A stretch of 64,000 nt of DNA from Stenotrophomonas sp. 24(2023) (GCF_030913365.1 NZ_CP133160.1:4455928-4519927); one strand, 5' to 3'. Shown: positions 19,341-30,144, numbered from the stretch's first letter. Program-made: numbers and translations. Notes: generated by a model not told the origin, from the sequence alone.

Positions 19341-20302
19341 TGGGAACAGGCCTGGTCCTGCTGCTGATAGCCGGTGCCACCGTGCTGGTGGCCGCCGCCC
19401 TGTGGCTGTGGGGCACCGCCAGCAACCGCGAACAGCAACAGGCCTCGCTGCAGCATGCCGAACAGCAGCTGACCCGCAGTGGCCCGATCACTTCACTGGC
19501 CAGTGACCCCACCCGTGCCGGCGGTGCCCCACCTGCGATGCCGGCAGCCAGCGCGCAAGCGCCACGCAGCCTGCCGTGGGATGGCGTGCTGCAGCGTGCC
19601 GGGTTGCCCGTCGGCTGGAAGGTGCCGGTGCTCCTGCTGCTGCCGGGCATCGCGCTGGCCCTGTTCGGCATGGCCCGGCTGGGCACCGCGTGGATGCTGC
19701 CGATCACCCTGCTGGTCTACCTGATCGCCTGCGGCCTGTGGATCGTGCGCCGCATCACCCGCCTGCAACGGCGCCTGCTGCACCAGCTGCCGGATTTCCT
19801 CGACAACCTGGTGCGGCTGACCGCACTGGGCAACAGCCTGCAGATGTCCTTCCAGAACGCCAGCACCCAGACCACATCGCCGCTGCGCGAACTGCTTGAC
19901 ACCACCGTGCGCAACGCCCGCAGCGGCATGGACCTGGACCGCGCCCTGCAACAGGCCGGCCAGCCCTACCGCATGGAAGTGCTCAACGTGCTGGCGGTGG
20001 TGCTGGGTGTGAGCGTGCGCATCGGTGGCCGTGCCGACCAGGTGCTGCAGCGCATGGCCGATTTCATGCGCGACCTGGAACAGGCGCAGCACGAACTGGC
20101 CGCCACCACCTCTGAAACGCGCATGTCCGCCTGGGTGCTGGGCCTGCTGCCACCGGCCTGCGCGGTGCTGATGGCCATCACCAACCCCGAGTTCTTCCAG
20201 CCGGTGCTGCACGATCCGCTCGGCCACAAGGTGCTGGGCCTGGCCCTGGCGCTGGAACTGATCGGCGGCGGCCTGCTCTACAAGCTGGCGAGGTCGATAT
20301 GA
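19340..20302 (+). CDS. tadB: Tad inner-membrane platform protein TadB
   Basis: This 320-residue type II secretion F-family protein has an N-terminal helix, a pair of helices at about 92-135, a cytoplasmic GspF-like region with RLLHQLPDFLDNLVRLTALGNSLQMSF and MDLDRALQQAG, and two more C-terminal helices. With TadC it forms the platform on which TadA acts. It is translationally coupled on both sides (TGATG with tadA and ATGA with tadC). Confidence 0.9.
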
Positions 20303-21249
20303 ACGCCGCCCTGTGGTTCGCTCTCGCCCTGCTGCTGCTGGCTGCCGGCGTAGCCCTGCTGGGGCTCGGCGGCTGGGTCCGCAGCGGGCGCGAACAGCGC
20401 AGCGAAAGCGCCCTGCGCAGCGCGCTGCGGGGACAGGCAGACGCCGCGCCTGCCGATGCCGGCGCAGGTGCAAGCCCGGGCACGGGCCAGCTCACCCTGG
20501 GCTGGCTGGCCGCGCTTGGCCAGCGTTTCAGCGGCGGCCAGATCGAAGCGGCCCTGCTGGCCCAGGAGGATCGCCTGCTGCTCGACCTGGGCGGCTGGAA
20601 CACCCGTCGCGGTGCCGCCGTCTACCTGGCACTGCGGCTGCTGCTGGCGCTGATCGTGCTGCTGCTCGCACTGGGCCTGACCGACACCAGCGGCCTGTCG
20701 CGGTTGATGGTGGTCATCGGTGCGCTGGCCACCGGCCTGCTGCTGCCCAAGTTCCTGCTCAGCGGCTGGGCACGGCGCCGGCGCCGCCAGGTGGAACGCG
20801 AACTGCCCTTGCTGATCGACCTGCTGCGCCTGCTGCAGGGCGTGGGTTTCAGCATGGACCAGAGCCTGCAGATGCTCGGCGACAAGCTGCGCGATGCCCT
20901 GCCCGTGCTGGGCCAGGAAATCCAGGAGGCCAACGTGGCCTACATGCACGGCCGCAGCCGCGCCCAGTCGCTGCGCCGGCTCAACGAGACCTATGCCGAT
21001 GAAGACCTGGGCAGCCTCGTGCAGCTGATCCTGCAGGTGCATGCCCACGGTGGCGCGGTGCAGGAACCCCTGCGCCAGTTCAGCCTGCGCCTGCGCGAAG
21101 CACGCCGCAACACGCTCAAGGAAAAGGTCGGCAAGCTCTCGGTGAAGATGACCGTGGTGATGATGCTGACCCTGCTGCCGGCGCTGATGCTGGTCCTGGC
21201 CGGACCGGCACTGGTGGCGCTGGCCAATACGCTGACCAAGATGGGATGA
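20299..21249 (+). CDS. tadC: Tad inner-membrane platform protein TadC
   Basis: This 316-residue GspF-family paralogue of TadB has helices at about 5-27, 113-132, 137-155 and the C-terminus. The cytoplasmic domain has ELPLLIDLLRLLQGVGFSMD, and the segment EDLGSLVQLILQVHAHGGAV is typical of TadC. It partners with TadB. Its start overlaps the tadB stop and its stop overlaps the tadD start. Confidence 0.9.
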   Translation: MNAALWFALALLLLAAGVALLGLGGWVRSGREQRSESALRSALRGQADAAPADAGAGASPGTGQLTLGWLAALGQRFSGGQIEAALLAQEDRLLLDLGGWNTRRGAAVYLALRLLLALIVLLLALGLTDTSGLSRLMVVIGALATGLLLPKFLLSGWARRRRRQVERELPLLIDLLRLLQGVGFSMDQSLQMLGDKLRDALPVLGQEIQEANVAYMHGRSRAQSLRRLNETYADEDLGSLVQLILQVHAHGGAVQEPLRQFSLRLREARRNTLKEKVGKLSVKMTVVMMLTLLPALMLVLAGPALVALANTLTKMG

Positions 21250-22139
21250 CGCCGATGCATGCTTCCTTCCGCTGCTGCCTGATGCTGGTGCCCCTGCTGG
21301 CGGCCGCCTGCGCATCCACCCAGAACGGCTACCGCCAGGGACCGAGCCTGGCCGAACCGACCCCGGCACCGCAGGACCAGCGCACCACCTACCTGGACCT
21401 GATCGGGCGCATGCAGGCACAGGGGGCCTGGTATGCCTCGCTGGCGCACGTGGATGCCTACCGCCAGCGCTTCGGCGACAGCCCCGCCCTGCGCCTGCTG
21501 CAGGCCGATGCCCTGCGGCAGACCGGGCAGGTCGATGCCGCCCAGGCGCTCTACCAGGCGCTGGGCAGCGGCGCACAGGCCGGCGCCGCCGCGCACGGGC
21601 TGGGCCTGATCGCCGCCGCCCGCAACGACGATGCCGGCAGCGAGCAGGCTCTGGCCCGCGCCTCGCAGCTGGAGCCGCTCAATACCGATTACCTGGGTGA
21701 CCTGGGCTTCGCACGACTGCGCGATGGCCAGTTCGAGCAGGCCCGCGAACCCTTGGCCAAGGCACTGGAACTGGCACCGGGCAATGCGCGCGCTGCCGCC
21801 AACCTGGCGTTGTGGGCCACCCTGCGCGGTGACACCGCCACCGCCGAACGCTTGATGCAGCAGGGCAACCTGGGCGAAGAAAGCCGCCAGGGCGTGGCGC
21901 AGCAGGCGCAGCAGATCCGCCAGCGCTTGCAGCAGCGTGCGCAAGCCGCGGCTGCCGCGGCAAGCGCCGCCGCCCAGGCCACGCCAGCCGCCCAGACCGC
22001 CACCGCCACCACGCCGCGCCGCCTCGCCGCCGAATCGCGTACCGATGCACGCAGCACAGGCCATGCCGAAACCCGCCTGCCACCGTCGATGCTCGAACGG
22101 TTCCGCGCCACCGACACCGCCCCGGAGAACCGCCCATGA
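21246..22139 (+). CDS. tadD: TadD lipoprotein with tetratricopeptide repeats
   Basis: This 297-residue precursor has the lipobox LLAAAC (Cys22) and then TPR helices (for example ADALRQTGQVDAAQALYQAL and PLNTDYLGDLGFARLRDG), followed by an Ala/Gln-rich C-terminal tail of about 90 residues. TadD proteins act as pilotins or scaffolds for the Tad secretin. It overlaps its neighbours by four bases on each side. A second ATG nine bases downstream would also serve as start. Confidence 0.85.
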   Translation: MTPMHASFRCCLMLVPLLAAACASTQNGYRQGPSLAEPTPAPQDQRTTYLDLIGRMQAQGAWYASLAHVDAYRQRFGDSPALRLLQADALRQTGQVDAAQALYQALGSGAQAGAAAHGLGLIAAARNDDAGSEQALARASQLEPLNTDYLGDLGFARLRDGQFEQAREPLAKALELAPGNARAAANLALWATLRGDTATAERLMQQGNLGEESRQGVAQQAQQIRQRLQQRAQAAAAAASAAAQATPAAQTATATTPRRLAAESRTDARSTGHAETRLPPSMLERFRATDTAPENRP

Positions 22140-22579
22140 CCCGCCTCCTGCTGCCCTGCCTGCTGCTGGCCCTGGCCGGCACCGCCCATGCCCAGCAGGC
22201 GCCATTGACCGGGCGCATGCTGGGCGGGCAGGCCCCTGTCGCCGCACCCGCGCCCCCGGCCACCGCACCGGCGGCCGAGACCTACCCCCTGCAGCCCGAT
22301 ACCGTGCCGGTCGCGCCACTGCAGCCGGCTGCCGTGGACACGTCCCTGCCCAGCGCCTCACCGGTCCCGTCGCGGCACGCCCCGCAGATCGGCGATACCA
22401 CCCGCAGCCTGCTGCGGCTGCAGGCCGCGGGCACGCAGGCCGGCCGCCGCCTGCCGATCCTGGGCGACCAGGCCACCCTCAGCTATGCGCGGTACCTGAA
22501 GAGTTTCGAACACGAAATTCCCGACTTCTTCGAAAACAAGGTCGATTCCTCCTCCTCAGGCGGCTTGTCCGGGAGATAA
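22136..22579 (+). CDS. DUF3613 protein of the tad operon
   Basis: This 147-residue exported protein has a signal peptide (LLLPCLLLALAGTAHAQ), a Pro/Ala-rich linker, and a conserved C-terminal part with GDTTRSLLRLQAAGTQAGRRL and LGDQATLSYARYLKSFEHEIP. This matches DUF3613, a small family seen in tad loci of beta/gammaproteobacteria. Position between tadD and tadG, with an ATGA overlap, supports a periplasmic role in Flp assembly, but the function is unknown. Confidence 0.78.
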   Translation: MTRLLLPCLLLALAGTAHAQQAPLTGRMLGGQAPVAAPAPPATAPAAETYPLQPDTVPVAPLQPAAVDTSLPSASPVPSRHAPQIGDTTRSLLRLQAAGTQAGRRLPILGDQATLSYARYLKSFEHEIPDFFENKVDSSSSGGLSGR

Positions 22580-22583
22580 CGCC

Positions 22584-24743
22584 ATGAACGCCACCAGGTC
22601 GACAGCAACCCGAAGCCACCAGCGCGGCGGCATGTCGGTGACGATGATGCTGGTGATGCTCGGCCTGGTCGCCATGCTCGGCCTGGTCGAATTCGGCTAC
22701 GTCTTCTGGGCCAAGCGCGATGCACAGAAGGTCGCCGACCTGGCAGCGATGGCCGGTGCGCAGCGCATCGACCTGTGCGTGGCCAGCAACAGCGACAACA
22801 GCGCGGCGCGCTTCAACGCCGTCAACCAGAACCGGTTCCCCGGCACGTTGACCATCCAGTGTGGCAGCTGGAAGGAAGGCCGTGCAGGCGACCGCTTTAG
22901 CAGTGCCGTGGATGCCGACAATCCGCGCAACGCGGTCAAGGTGGTGGCCGAACGCAGCGTGTTGCCGTTCTTCCATCAGGCCACCGGCCTGCCGACCGTG
23001 CGCGCCCAGGCGATCGCCAAGCGCTCGCCGCCCACCGCCGTGTTCTCGGTGGGCTCGCAGCTGCTGCGGGTCAACGGCAACACGCCGCTGGGCTCGGTGC
23101 TGAAGCTGGTCGGTGCCAACCTCGATGGCACCACCCTGCTGGGCTACGACGGCCTGGCGCAGGTGAAGGTCACGCCGAACGGTCTGCTGCAGGCACTGGG
23201 CATCCCGGTCAACGTCAACATGGGCGTGGGCGAATTCAACGATTTCCTCGCAGGGCGCACGGTCAAGCTGGGCCAGATCCTCGATGCGACAGTGAAGCTG
23301 CTCGGCCAGCAGGGCGTGGCCAACATCAACCTGTCCGCACTGAACAACGCGCTGGTGGTCAACGGCGTGGACATCAAGCAGCTGGACGTCAAGCTGGGCT
23401 CCGATGCCAACGGCGGTGGCCTGTTCGCCCGCGTCGTGGCCCCCGATGGCACGATCTCCGGCGCGCTGCAGGCCGATGTCAACCTGCTGGATCTGGTCAC
23501 CACCAGCATCAGCATCGCCAATGGTGGCCGTGGCGTGGCCATCAACAACCTCAGCCTGCTGGGGCTCGTCACGGCCAAGGCGGCCGTGGTCGAACCGCCC
23601 TCGATCGCGATCGGTGGCGTCGGCGCGCGCGCCTACACCTCGCAGGTGCGGCTGGTGCTGGACGTGGACACCAACAACATCCCCCTCGCTGGCGGACTGC
23701 TGAACCTGCTGGGCATCCGCCTGCACCTGCCCATCCATGCCGACGTCACCAATGCGATGGGCACGCTGACCGCGCTGCAGTGCGGTACCACGCCCCCTAC
23801 GGCCAGCATCCGGGTCGATGCCACCGTGCTGCGCGCGTGCGTGGGCAAGGTGGCGCCGGGCGACCTGTTCTCCAAGCGCAACGTCTGCGATGACACCTTG
23901 CAGCGCGAACAGCTGCTGACCCTGCTCGGCCGGCCACTGGTCAATGACTACGTCAAGATCGCCGCGCTGGCCGATACACAGACGCTCACCGTGCCCGCCG
24001 GCGAAACCCGCTCCACCCAGCCCAACGCGCTGGCGGTGGGCAGCACGGTCAGCGCGCTGGTGGATGAACTGCTGCGCGTGCTGTCCAACCTGCTCAATCC
24101 GAACAACAGTGTGGCCACGCCGTCACAGGTGGCCAACGACCTGGCCGACCGGTACCTGAAGCTGGCCAATCCGGGCAACGGCTTCTACGACGCCAACAAG
24201 ACCATCAAGCTGCTGCGCGAGGGCGATCCGGCCACCAACCTGCAGCCCCTGGGCGACTGGACCGTGAAGGACGGCGTGCCCTACGCCTGTGGCCTGCTCA
24301 ACCTGGCCACCTGCCACCGCGACGGGTCGGTCTGGGATGGCTACCGCGCCACCGTCACCGGCGAAGGCCTGGGCGTGCTCGATGGCGTGCTGGGCTCGCT
24401 GCTGGGCGGGCTGGTGATCAACCGCTGCAACAGCCTCGTGTCAGCGCTGCTGGCCTACAACAACTGCGTGAAGGGCAACCTGGCCGCCTACCTGCAGACC
24501 AAGCCCGGCGGGCTGACCGACCCGACCGGCGGCGGGGTCACCACGCCGGGCAACAACAGCGCCTCCTGCAGCGGCCTGCTGTGCGTGGTGCTGTCGCCGG
24601 TGATCAACGCCCTCAAGCCGATCCTCAACAGCGTCGGCACGCTGCTGATGAACCTGCTCAGCAGCGTGCTGGGCCTGGAACTGGGGCGCACCGACGTGCA
24701 CGTGCAATCGATCCAATGCACCCCGGCCCAGCTGGTCTACTGA
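22584..24743 (+). CDS. tadG: TadG-like pilus-associated protein
   Basis: This 719-residue protein has a single N-terminal membrane helix in the classic TadG arrangement (GGMSVTMMLVMLGLVAMLGLV, then EFGYVFWAKRDAQKVADLAAMAGAQ). The rest is predicted to be periplasmic or surface-exposed, with several Cys and Asn-rich beta-like segments but no VWA motif that I can see. The long N-terminal helix region probably explains its place with TadE-type pseudopilins. It closes the tad operon, 4 bp after DUF3613. Confidence 0.85.
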   Translation: MNATRSTATRSHQRGGMSVTMMLVMLGLVAMLGLVEFGYVFWAKRDAQKVADLAAMAGAQRIDLCVASNSDNSAARFNAVNQNRFPGTLTIQCGSWKEGRAGDRFSSAVDADNPRNAVKVVAERSVLPFFHQATGLPTVRAQAIAKRSPPTAVFSVGSQLLRVNGNTPLGSVLKLVGANLDGTTLLGYDGLAQVKVTPNGLLQALGIPVNVNMGVGEFNDFLAGRTVKLGQILDATVKLLGQQGVANINLSALNNALVVNGVDIKQLDVKLGSDANGGGLFARVVAPDGTISGALQADVNLLDLVTTSISIANGGRGVAINNLSLLGLVTAKAAVVEPPSIAIGGVGARAYTSQVRLVLDVDTNNIPLAGGLLNLLGIRLHLPIHADVTNAMGTLTALQCGTTPPTASIRVDATVLRACVGKVAPGDLFSKRNVCDDTLQREQLLTLLGRPLVNDYVKIAALADTQTLTVPAGETRSTQPNALAVGSTVSALVDELLRVLSNLLNPNNSVATPSQVANDLADRYLKLANPGNGFYDANKTIKLLREGDPATNLQPLGDWTVKDGVPYACGLLNLATCHRDGSVWDGYRATVTGEGLGVLDGVLGSLLGGLVINRCNSLVSALLAYNNCVKGNLAAYLQTKPGGLTDPTGGGVTTPGNNSASCSGLLCVVLSPVINALKPILNSVGTLLMNLLSSVLGLELGRTDVHVQSIQCTPAQLVY

Positions 24744-24760
24744 GCCGGGCCGGCGGGGCG

Positions 24761-24788
24761 TTGGCGGCCCGTGAACGCATGCTAAACT
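24761..24788 (+). promoter_or_regulatory. Possible sigma-70 promoter of the DUF2968 gene
   Basis: TTGGCG (24761-24766) and TAAACT (24783-24788) are separated by 16 bp and lie about 55 bp before the start of the DUF2968 gene, just after the end of tadG. Matches to consensus are partial; it suggests the gene is transcribed separately from the tad operon. Confidence 0.35.
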
Positions 24789-24843
24789 CGGCCCGGGGAA
24801 ACCTGTTCACCTCAACCCACCTACGTCCGTGGATGGTCAATAC

Positions 24844-25551
24844 ATGCGAGTAACTTACGGGGACACCGCCCGCTCCGCCCTGCGCCCGCTGGCTGCCGCC
24901 GTGGTGGCGATCACCGTGCTGCTGGCCGCACCGTCGGCGATGGCCGCACGGGGCGACCGTCAAGCCGCTGCCGAACCGGCGCGCCCGGCACCGGTCGTAC
25001 GCAACACCGTGGACGAGCTCAAGCAGCTGATGGATTCCAGCCAGCTGCTGGAACTGCGCACCACCTACAACGGCAACTATGGCGCCAGCCTGCTGTTCAA
25101 CAGCAGCACGCTGACCTACTACGTCGCGCTGTTCCAGGAAAAGAACTTCTGGCGCGTGATCAAGACCGATGCCGTCGACAACGCCGAACGTGTCTACCGT
25201 ACCTTCGTGCAGCAGACCGAACAGCTTTCGCAGGTGTACATCGACACCACCCGCCTGGAAGCCGGCAAGCGCTACACCGAGCGGCTGGTGGCCTACAACG
25301 AAGAGCGCCTTCGCTCGCTGCAGCAGGAAATGGAACAGCAGCAGGCCCAATCGGCACAGGTCAGCGCCGCCCTGCAGCAGGCCCAGCAGCAGGCGGTCAG
25401 CCTCAGCACCGATGTGCAGAGCACCAACAGCCAGCTTGACGCCCTGCAGCGCCGCATCCAGGTCCTGCAGGCCGAACAGGGCAACCCGGAGCTGAGCCTG
25501 CCCAAAACCGATGCACCGGCACCGGCCGCCAGCAGCCACGACGGCCACTGA
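24844..25551 (+). CDS. DUF2968 exported protein
   Basis: This 235-residue protein has a signal peptide (LRPLAAAVVAITVLLAAPSAMA) and the DUF2968 core with ELRTTYNGNYGASLLF, TYYVALFQEKNFWRVIKTDA and ERVYRTFVQQTEQLSQVYIDT, followed by a coiled coil of about 80 residues rich in Gln (RSLQQEMEQQQAQSAQV). DUF2968 has no established function; a periplasmic role is inferred from the signal. The ATG at 24844 is preferred to an in-frame GTG at 24829. Confidence 0.8.
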   Translation: MRVTYGDTARSALRPLAAAVVAITVLLAAPSAMAARGDRQAAAEPARPAPVVRNTVDELKQLMDSSQLLELRTTYNGNYGASLLFNSSTLTYYVALFQEKNFWRVIKTDAVDNAERVYRTFVQQTEQLSQVYIDTTRLEAGKRYTERLVAYNEERLRSLQQEMEQQQAQSAQVSAALQQAQQQAVSLSTDVQSTNSQLDALQRRIQVLQAEQGNPELSLPKTDAPAPAASSHDGH

Positions 25552-25576
25552 GCCGCAGCGCAGGCGTTGTTCGTGG

Positions 25577-25605
25577 ACGGCACCTTCGGGTGCCGTCTTC
25601 GTTTC
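25577..25605. terminator. Rho-independent terminator between convergent genes
   Basis: ACGGCACC and GGTGCCGT form a perfect eight-pair stem with a stable TTCG loop, followed by CTTCGTTT. It lies 26 bp after the DUF2968 stop and just before the end of the minus-strand DUF4124 gene, so it may serve both. Confidence 0.6.
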
Positions 25606-25610
25606 CAGGC

Positions 25611-26015
25611 TTAGCGGCAGGCTGCATGCACCGCGTCATCCAGTTGCCGGCGCTGCAGGTAGTCCAGACGTTTCGACGCGGCCAGGCGCTGGCCACGCAG
25701 CCGACGCGCCTCATTGCACGCGGCAGTATCACTGGCCCAGCCGATCACACCGCCCTGCCCCGCGGTTGACACCGGCGCACGCCGCATCGGCTGTGATCGA
25801 CCGCGCACGCTGCGTGGCCGGGGCGAAGCCGGCGCCGCCGTGATCCGCGGCTGCGATGCCTCAACGGGAATCTCCCATCGCCATTCGGCCTGCCCCTGGC
25901 AGGGCGTCTGCTGGTACACCGGCGTGGCACCGCCGATGCACTTGTAGACACGGGACTGCGCACCGGCATCCAGCGCCAGCAGCCAAAGCAGCAGCATCCA
26001 TCCACATCCCTGCAT
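25611..26015 (-). CDS. DUF4124-like exported protein
   Basis: This 134-residue protein has a short signal peptide (MLLLWLLALDAGAQS) and the DUF4124 opening SRVYKCIGGATPVYQQTPCQG with a Cys pair, then an Arg/Pro-rich linker and a helical tail with a further Cys pair. Proteins of this type are common in Xanthomonadaceae and of unknown function. The start could be the ATG at 26015 or an internal ATG six codons later. No operon partner is evident. Confidence 0.7.
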   Translation of the reverse strand: MQGCGWMLLLWLLALDAGAQSRVYKCIGGATPVYQQTPCQGQAEWRWEIPVEASQPRITAAPASPRPRSVRGRSQPMRRAPVSTAGQGGVIGWASDTAACNEARRLRGQRLAASKRLDYLQRRQLDDAVHAACR

Positions 26016-26111
26016 GTACCCCGCCTCCGGCCGTCCAGAATCGAGAGGCCACGAGCGTGCGCGGGACAGCCCGCGCGATACCAGAGCGGATTACGCCATG
26101 TGCGTGCCGCT

Positions 26112-26191
26112 CATCCACGCATGGGGTGGATCCACCGGGGCCTGACGTGCATCACGTACACGCTCCTGTCGATCCACGCCACGCGTGGATG
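26112..26191. repeat. SMAG-type REP pair
   Basis: Two palindromic units: 26112-26136 (ATCCACGC/GGTGGAT arms) and 26171-26191 (a perfect ATCCACGC/GCGTGGAT stem with a CAC loop). They fit the S. maltophilia GTAG family of intergenic repeats. They lie just downstream of the MFS gene and can fold in its 3' mRNA end. Confidence 0.7.
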
Positions 26192-26198
26192 CCTTTCC

Positions 26199-27404
<1,206 letters not shown>

Positions 27405-27490
27405 GGGGGAGGAAATGCGGTGGCTAGACTGCGCCCAGCCTCCCCATACCTGTAGTAGGCTCGCAGGCATACTGGTCATACGCACGACGC

Positions 27491-28432
27491 ATGCAGGATT
27501 CCGCCACCAACGCCGATCGCCTGGAACTGCTGCGCACCTTCCTGCGCATCGTCGATGCCGGCAGCCTGTCGGCCGCCGCCGCACAGCTCGGCACCACCCA
27601 GCCCACCATCAGCCGCCGCCTGCAGGCGCTGGAGCGCCAGCTGGGCCTGCGCCTGCTGCAACGCTCCACCCATGGCCTGCAGCTGACCGAGGAGGGCCTG
27701 CGCTGCCAGCGCCATGCCCAGCGCGTGCTGGACGAATGGGAATCGCTGCAGGCCGAACTGCAGGGTGAGCCGGACGTGCTGCGTGGCCACCTGCGCATCC
27801 TGGCACCGCATGCCTTCGGCCAGGCCCAGCTGGCCCACCCGATGCTGGCCTTCCTGGCCCGCCACCCGCAGCTGAGCCTGGAGTGGATCCTGGAAGATCG
27901 GCGGCCGGATTTCATCGCCGAAGGCATGGACTGCGCGATCTGGGTCGGTGACGTGAAGGAATCGCGGCTGGTGGCCCTGCCGCTGGCGGAGGTGCCGCGC
28001 ATCGTGGTGGCGGCGCCGACACTGGCCGATCCGGCGACGGTCACCACGCCACAGCACGCCCAGGCCCTGCCCTGGGTCTCGATCACCACCTTCTACCGCG
28101 AACGGCTGGTGCTGCATGACCAGCGCGGCCACGCGCACACGCTGACCTTCGCGCCCCGGCTGCTGACCGACAACCTGTTCGTGGTGCAGCATGCGGTACG
28201 CGCCGGGCTCGGCGCAGCGGTGGTTTCCGCCTGGCTGGTCGCCGATGATCTGGCCCAGGGGCGGCTGGTGCAGTTGCTGCCCGACTGGGAGGCGCCGCCG
28301 CTGCCGGTCCACCTTGTGTTCCCGGCCGACCGCCAGCAGCCCTTGCGCCTGCGGGCCTTCATCGAAGCGATGAAGGCCGCCCTGCCCAGCCTGCACGGCA
28401 TGCGCCCGGCCCCGCTGCCACCGCGCCCCTGA
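27491..28432 (+). CDS. LysR-family regulator (CrgA-like), divergent from the MFS gene
   Basis: This 313-residue regulator has an N-terminal winged HTH (LELLRTFLRIVDAGSLSAAA, AQLGTTQPTISRRLQALE, RLLQRSTHGLQLTEEG) and a LysR substrate-binding domain with LEWILEDRRPDFIAEGMDC and TDNLFVVQHAVRAGLGAAVVS. The 86-bp shared intergenic region is the expected operator for itself and the exporter. The ligand is unknown. Confidence 0.9.
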   Translation: MQDSATNADRLELLRTFLRIVDAGSLSAAAAQLGTTQPTISRRLQALERQLGLRLLQRSTHGLQLTEEGLRCQRHAQRVLDEWESLQAELQGEPDVLRGHLRILAPHAFGQAQLAHPMLAFLARHPQLSLEWILEDRRPDFIAEGMDCAIWVGDVKESRLVALPLAEVPRIVVAAPTLADPATVTTPQHAQALPWVSITTFYRERLVLHDQRGHAHTLTFAPRLLTDNLFVVQHAVRAGLGAAVVSAWLVADDLAQGRLVQLLPDWEAPPLPVHLVFPADRQQPLRLRAFIEAMKAALPSLHGMRPAPLPPRP

Positions 28433-28445
28433 CTGCCGGCAACCG

Positions 28446-28650
28446 CATCCACGCATGGCGTGGATCTACCCATGGCCCATGCGGCCGCAGGTGGATTCAC
28501 CAACGGCGCACACGGCCGATCGAAGGCTCATCCACGCATCCGCTGGATTCACCAACGGCGCACACGGTAGCGCCAGGCCATGCCTGGCGGAATGCCTCCG
28601 TCGCACGGCATCTGACCGAAGGCTCTATCCCCGCATGGCGTGGCTCTACC
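28446..28650. repeat. Cluster of four SMAG-type repeats with a local duplication
   Basis: Palindromic units occur at 28446-28470 (perfect ATCCACGC stem, ATG loop, CTAC end), 28529-28553 (imperfect), 28567-28590 (GTAG plus a perfect CGCCAGGC/GCCTGGCG stem) and about 28627-28650 (degenerate). A 24-bp segment beginning TGGATTCACCAACGGCG is repeated at 28492 and 28544, a 52-bp offset. The cluster fills the gap between the convergent LysR and amidohydrolase genes and overlaps the last codons of the latter. Confidence 0.72.
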
Positions 28651-30091
28651 GCTTTGCGTTCCATTCCGCGACCTTCGCGCGGGTGTCGGCCAGCATCGCG
28701 TCCAGCGCCTTGCGGTCATAGACGGTGCCACGCAGGATCACCGTGTCGATCTTTTCCGTCGCTGCGATGTCCTGCAGCGGGTTGGCCGTCAGCAGTACCA
28801 GGTCGGCAGCCTTGCCCTGGCCGATGCCACCATAGCGATCCATCTGCCCGAACCAGGCCGGGCCCGAGCGCGTCGCCGCCGACAGCGCCTGCGGCGCGCT
28901 CAGGCCTTCCTTGACGAACAACTGCAGCTCCTGGTGCAGGCCGATGCCAGGGTAGTTGAACGAGTTGAGGAAGCCGGCATCGGTACCGGCGATGATCGTC
29001 ACGCCGGCCTCCTGCAGCAGCGGCAGCACCGCCGCCACCTGGTGGTACTGCGCATGCCGCGCTTCGATCTGCGCCGGGCTGGCCTTGGCCGCACGCTCCA
29101 CCCGCCAGGTGTAGGTCGCACGCAGGCCCGGGCCGATGTAGGCCAGGTAGGGATCGTTGGCATGGTCATGCTGGTCCAGGAAATCCAGGATGCGCCCACC
29201 GTTGAGGGTCGGTGTCACGAATACGCCGCGACGGGCGAAATCACGGTAGGCACGCAGGGCGGTCTCCCGGTCGAAACTGCTGTCCAGGCGACGGTTGGCT
29301 TCAGCGCGGTCGATGCGGCCCGCGCCGAAATCCGCGGCAATCTTCGCCTCGTCCCGGCTGCCGGCCTTGAATGCATAGTCCAGGTGCTCGATCGATGCCA
29401 GCCCGGCATCCACCGCCTGCTCCACGGTCAGCGCCATCGGGATATGGCCCGACGCCCGGAAACCGGCCTGGCGCGCGGCACTGGCCGAATACAGGAACAG
29501 CTCCGGGGTCAGCGTGCTGTCGGTGATCTTCACAAAATCGACCTTGTCATGCTGCAGGCGGGTGATCGCCTGATCGACGTCGGCCCTGCTGCCCACTTCG
29601 ATCGTGCCCTTCCACACCGGCTTGATGCCTTCGATCTTGGCACCGGAGGTGAGCAGGCGTGGACCGAACAGCGTGCCGGCGGCGATCTCGCCGCGCCACT
29701 GCAGCACCTGCTGCGGCAGGTCACCCGAACAGTCCCGCACGGTGGTGATGCCATGGGCGATGTACAGCGGCAGCAACGCCTTGTTCTCCTCCACCAGCGC
29801 CGGGCCACCACCGAAGTGCACATGCATGTCCCACAGGCCCGGTATCAGGTAACGGTCACTGGCATCGATCTGCCGGCGCGCCTGCCACTGCGCGCGCACC
29901 TGCGCGTCCGGCCCCACCGCCACGATGTCCTCGCCGCGGATCACCACACTCTGCCCGGGCAGCGTACGTGCATGCTCGACATCCACCACGGTGGCGTTGC
30001 GGATCAGCAGGTCGGCGTTTTCGGCTGCCTGTACCGCCATGGGCAGGCCGGCGGCGGCGAAAGCAAGGGTCAACAGGGCAAGACGGGGCAT
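28646..30091 (-). CDS. Exported amidohydrolase
   Basis: This 481-residue metallo-dependent hydrolase has a signal peptide (LALLTLAFAAAGLPMAVQAA), so it acts in the periplasm or outside. The amidohydrolase hallmarks are HxH at His90/His92 (PGLWDMHVHFGGG), a candidate bridging lysine in DFVKITDS, a zinc-ligand histidine in ASGHIPM, another in SIEHLDY, and the active-site aspartate in IAGTDAGFLNSF. It resembles imidazolonepropionase- and prolidase-like secreted enzymes. The ATG at 30091 follows GAGGA. It lies 53 bp downstream of the ankyrin gene on the same strand, so the two are probably cotranscribed. The substrate is unknown. Confidence 0.87.
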   Translation of the reverse strand: MPRLALLTLAFAAAGLPMAVQAAENADLLIRNATVVDVEHARTLPGQSVVIRGEDIVAVGPDAQVRAQWQARRQIDASDRYLIPGLWDMHVHFGGGPALVEENKALLPLYIAHGITTVRDCSGDLPQQVLQWRGEIAAGTLFGPRLLTSGAKIEGIKPVWKGTIEVGSRADVDQAITRLQHDKVDFVKITDSTLTPELFLYSASAARQAGFRASGHIPMALTVEQAVDAGLASIEHLDYAFKAGSRDEAKIAADFGAGRIDRAEANRRLDSSFDRETALRAYRDFARRGVFVTPTLNGGRILDFLDQHDHANDPYLAYIGPGLRATYTWRVERAAKASPAQIEARHAQYHQVAAVLPLLQEAGVTIIAGTDAGFLNSFNYPGIGLHQELQLFVKEGLSAPQALSAATRSGPAWFGQMDRYGGIGQGKAADLVLLTANPLQDIAATEKIDTVILRGTVYDRKALDAMLADTRAKVAEWNAKR

Positions 30092-30144
30092 GGACAACAT
30101 CCTCGGGAACACGTGCAGGTGCACGGATGGGAAGGGGAAAGCGT

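Noticed and set aside
28492..28567. Spaced 24-bp direct repeats that might hint at a CRISPR array
   Set aside because: Only two copies, spacer of 28 bp containing a SMAG palindrome, no cas genes; better explained as a local duplication within a REP cluster.
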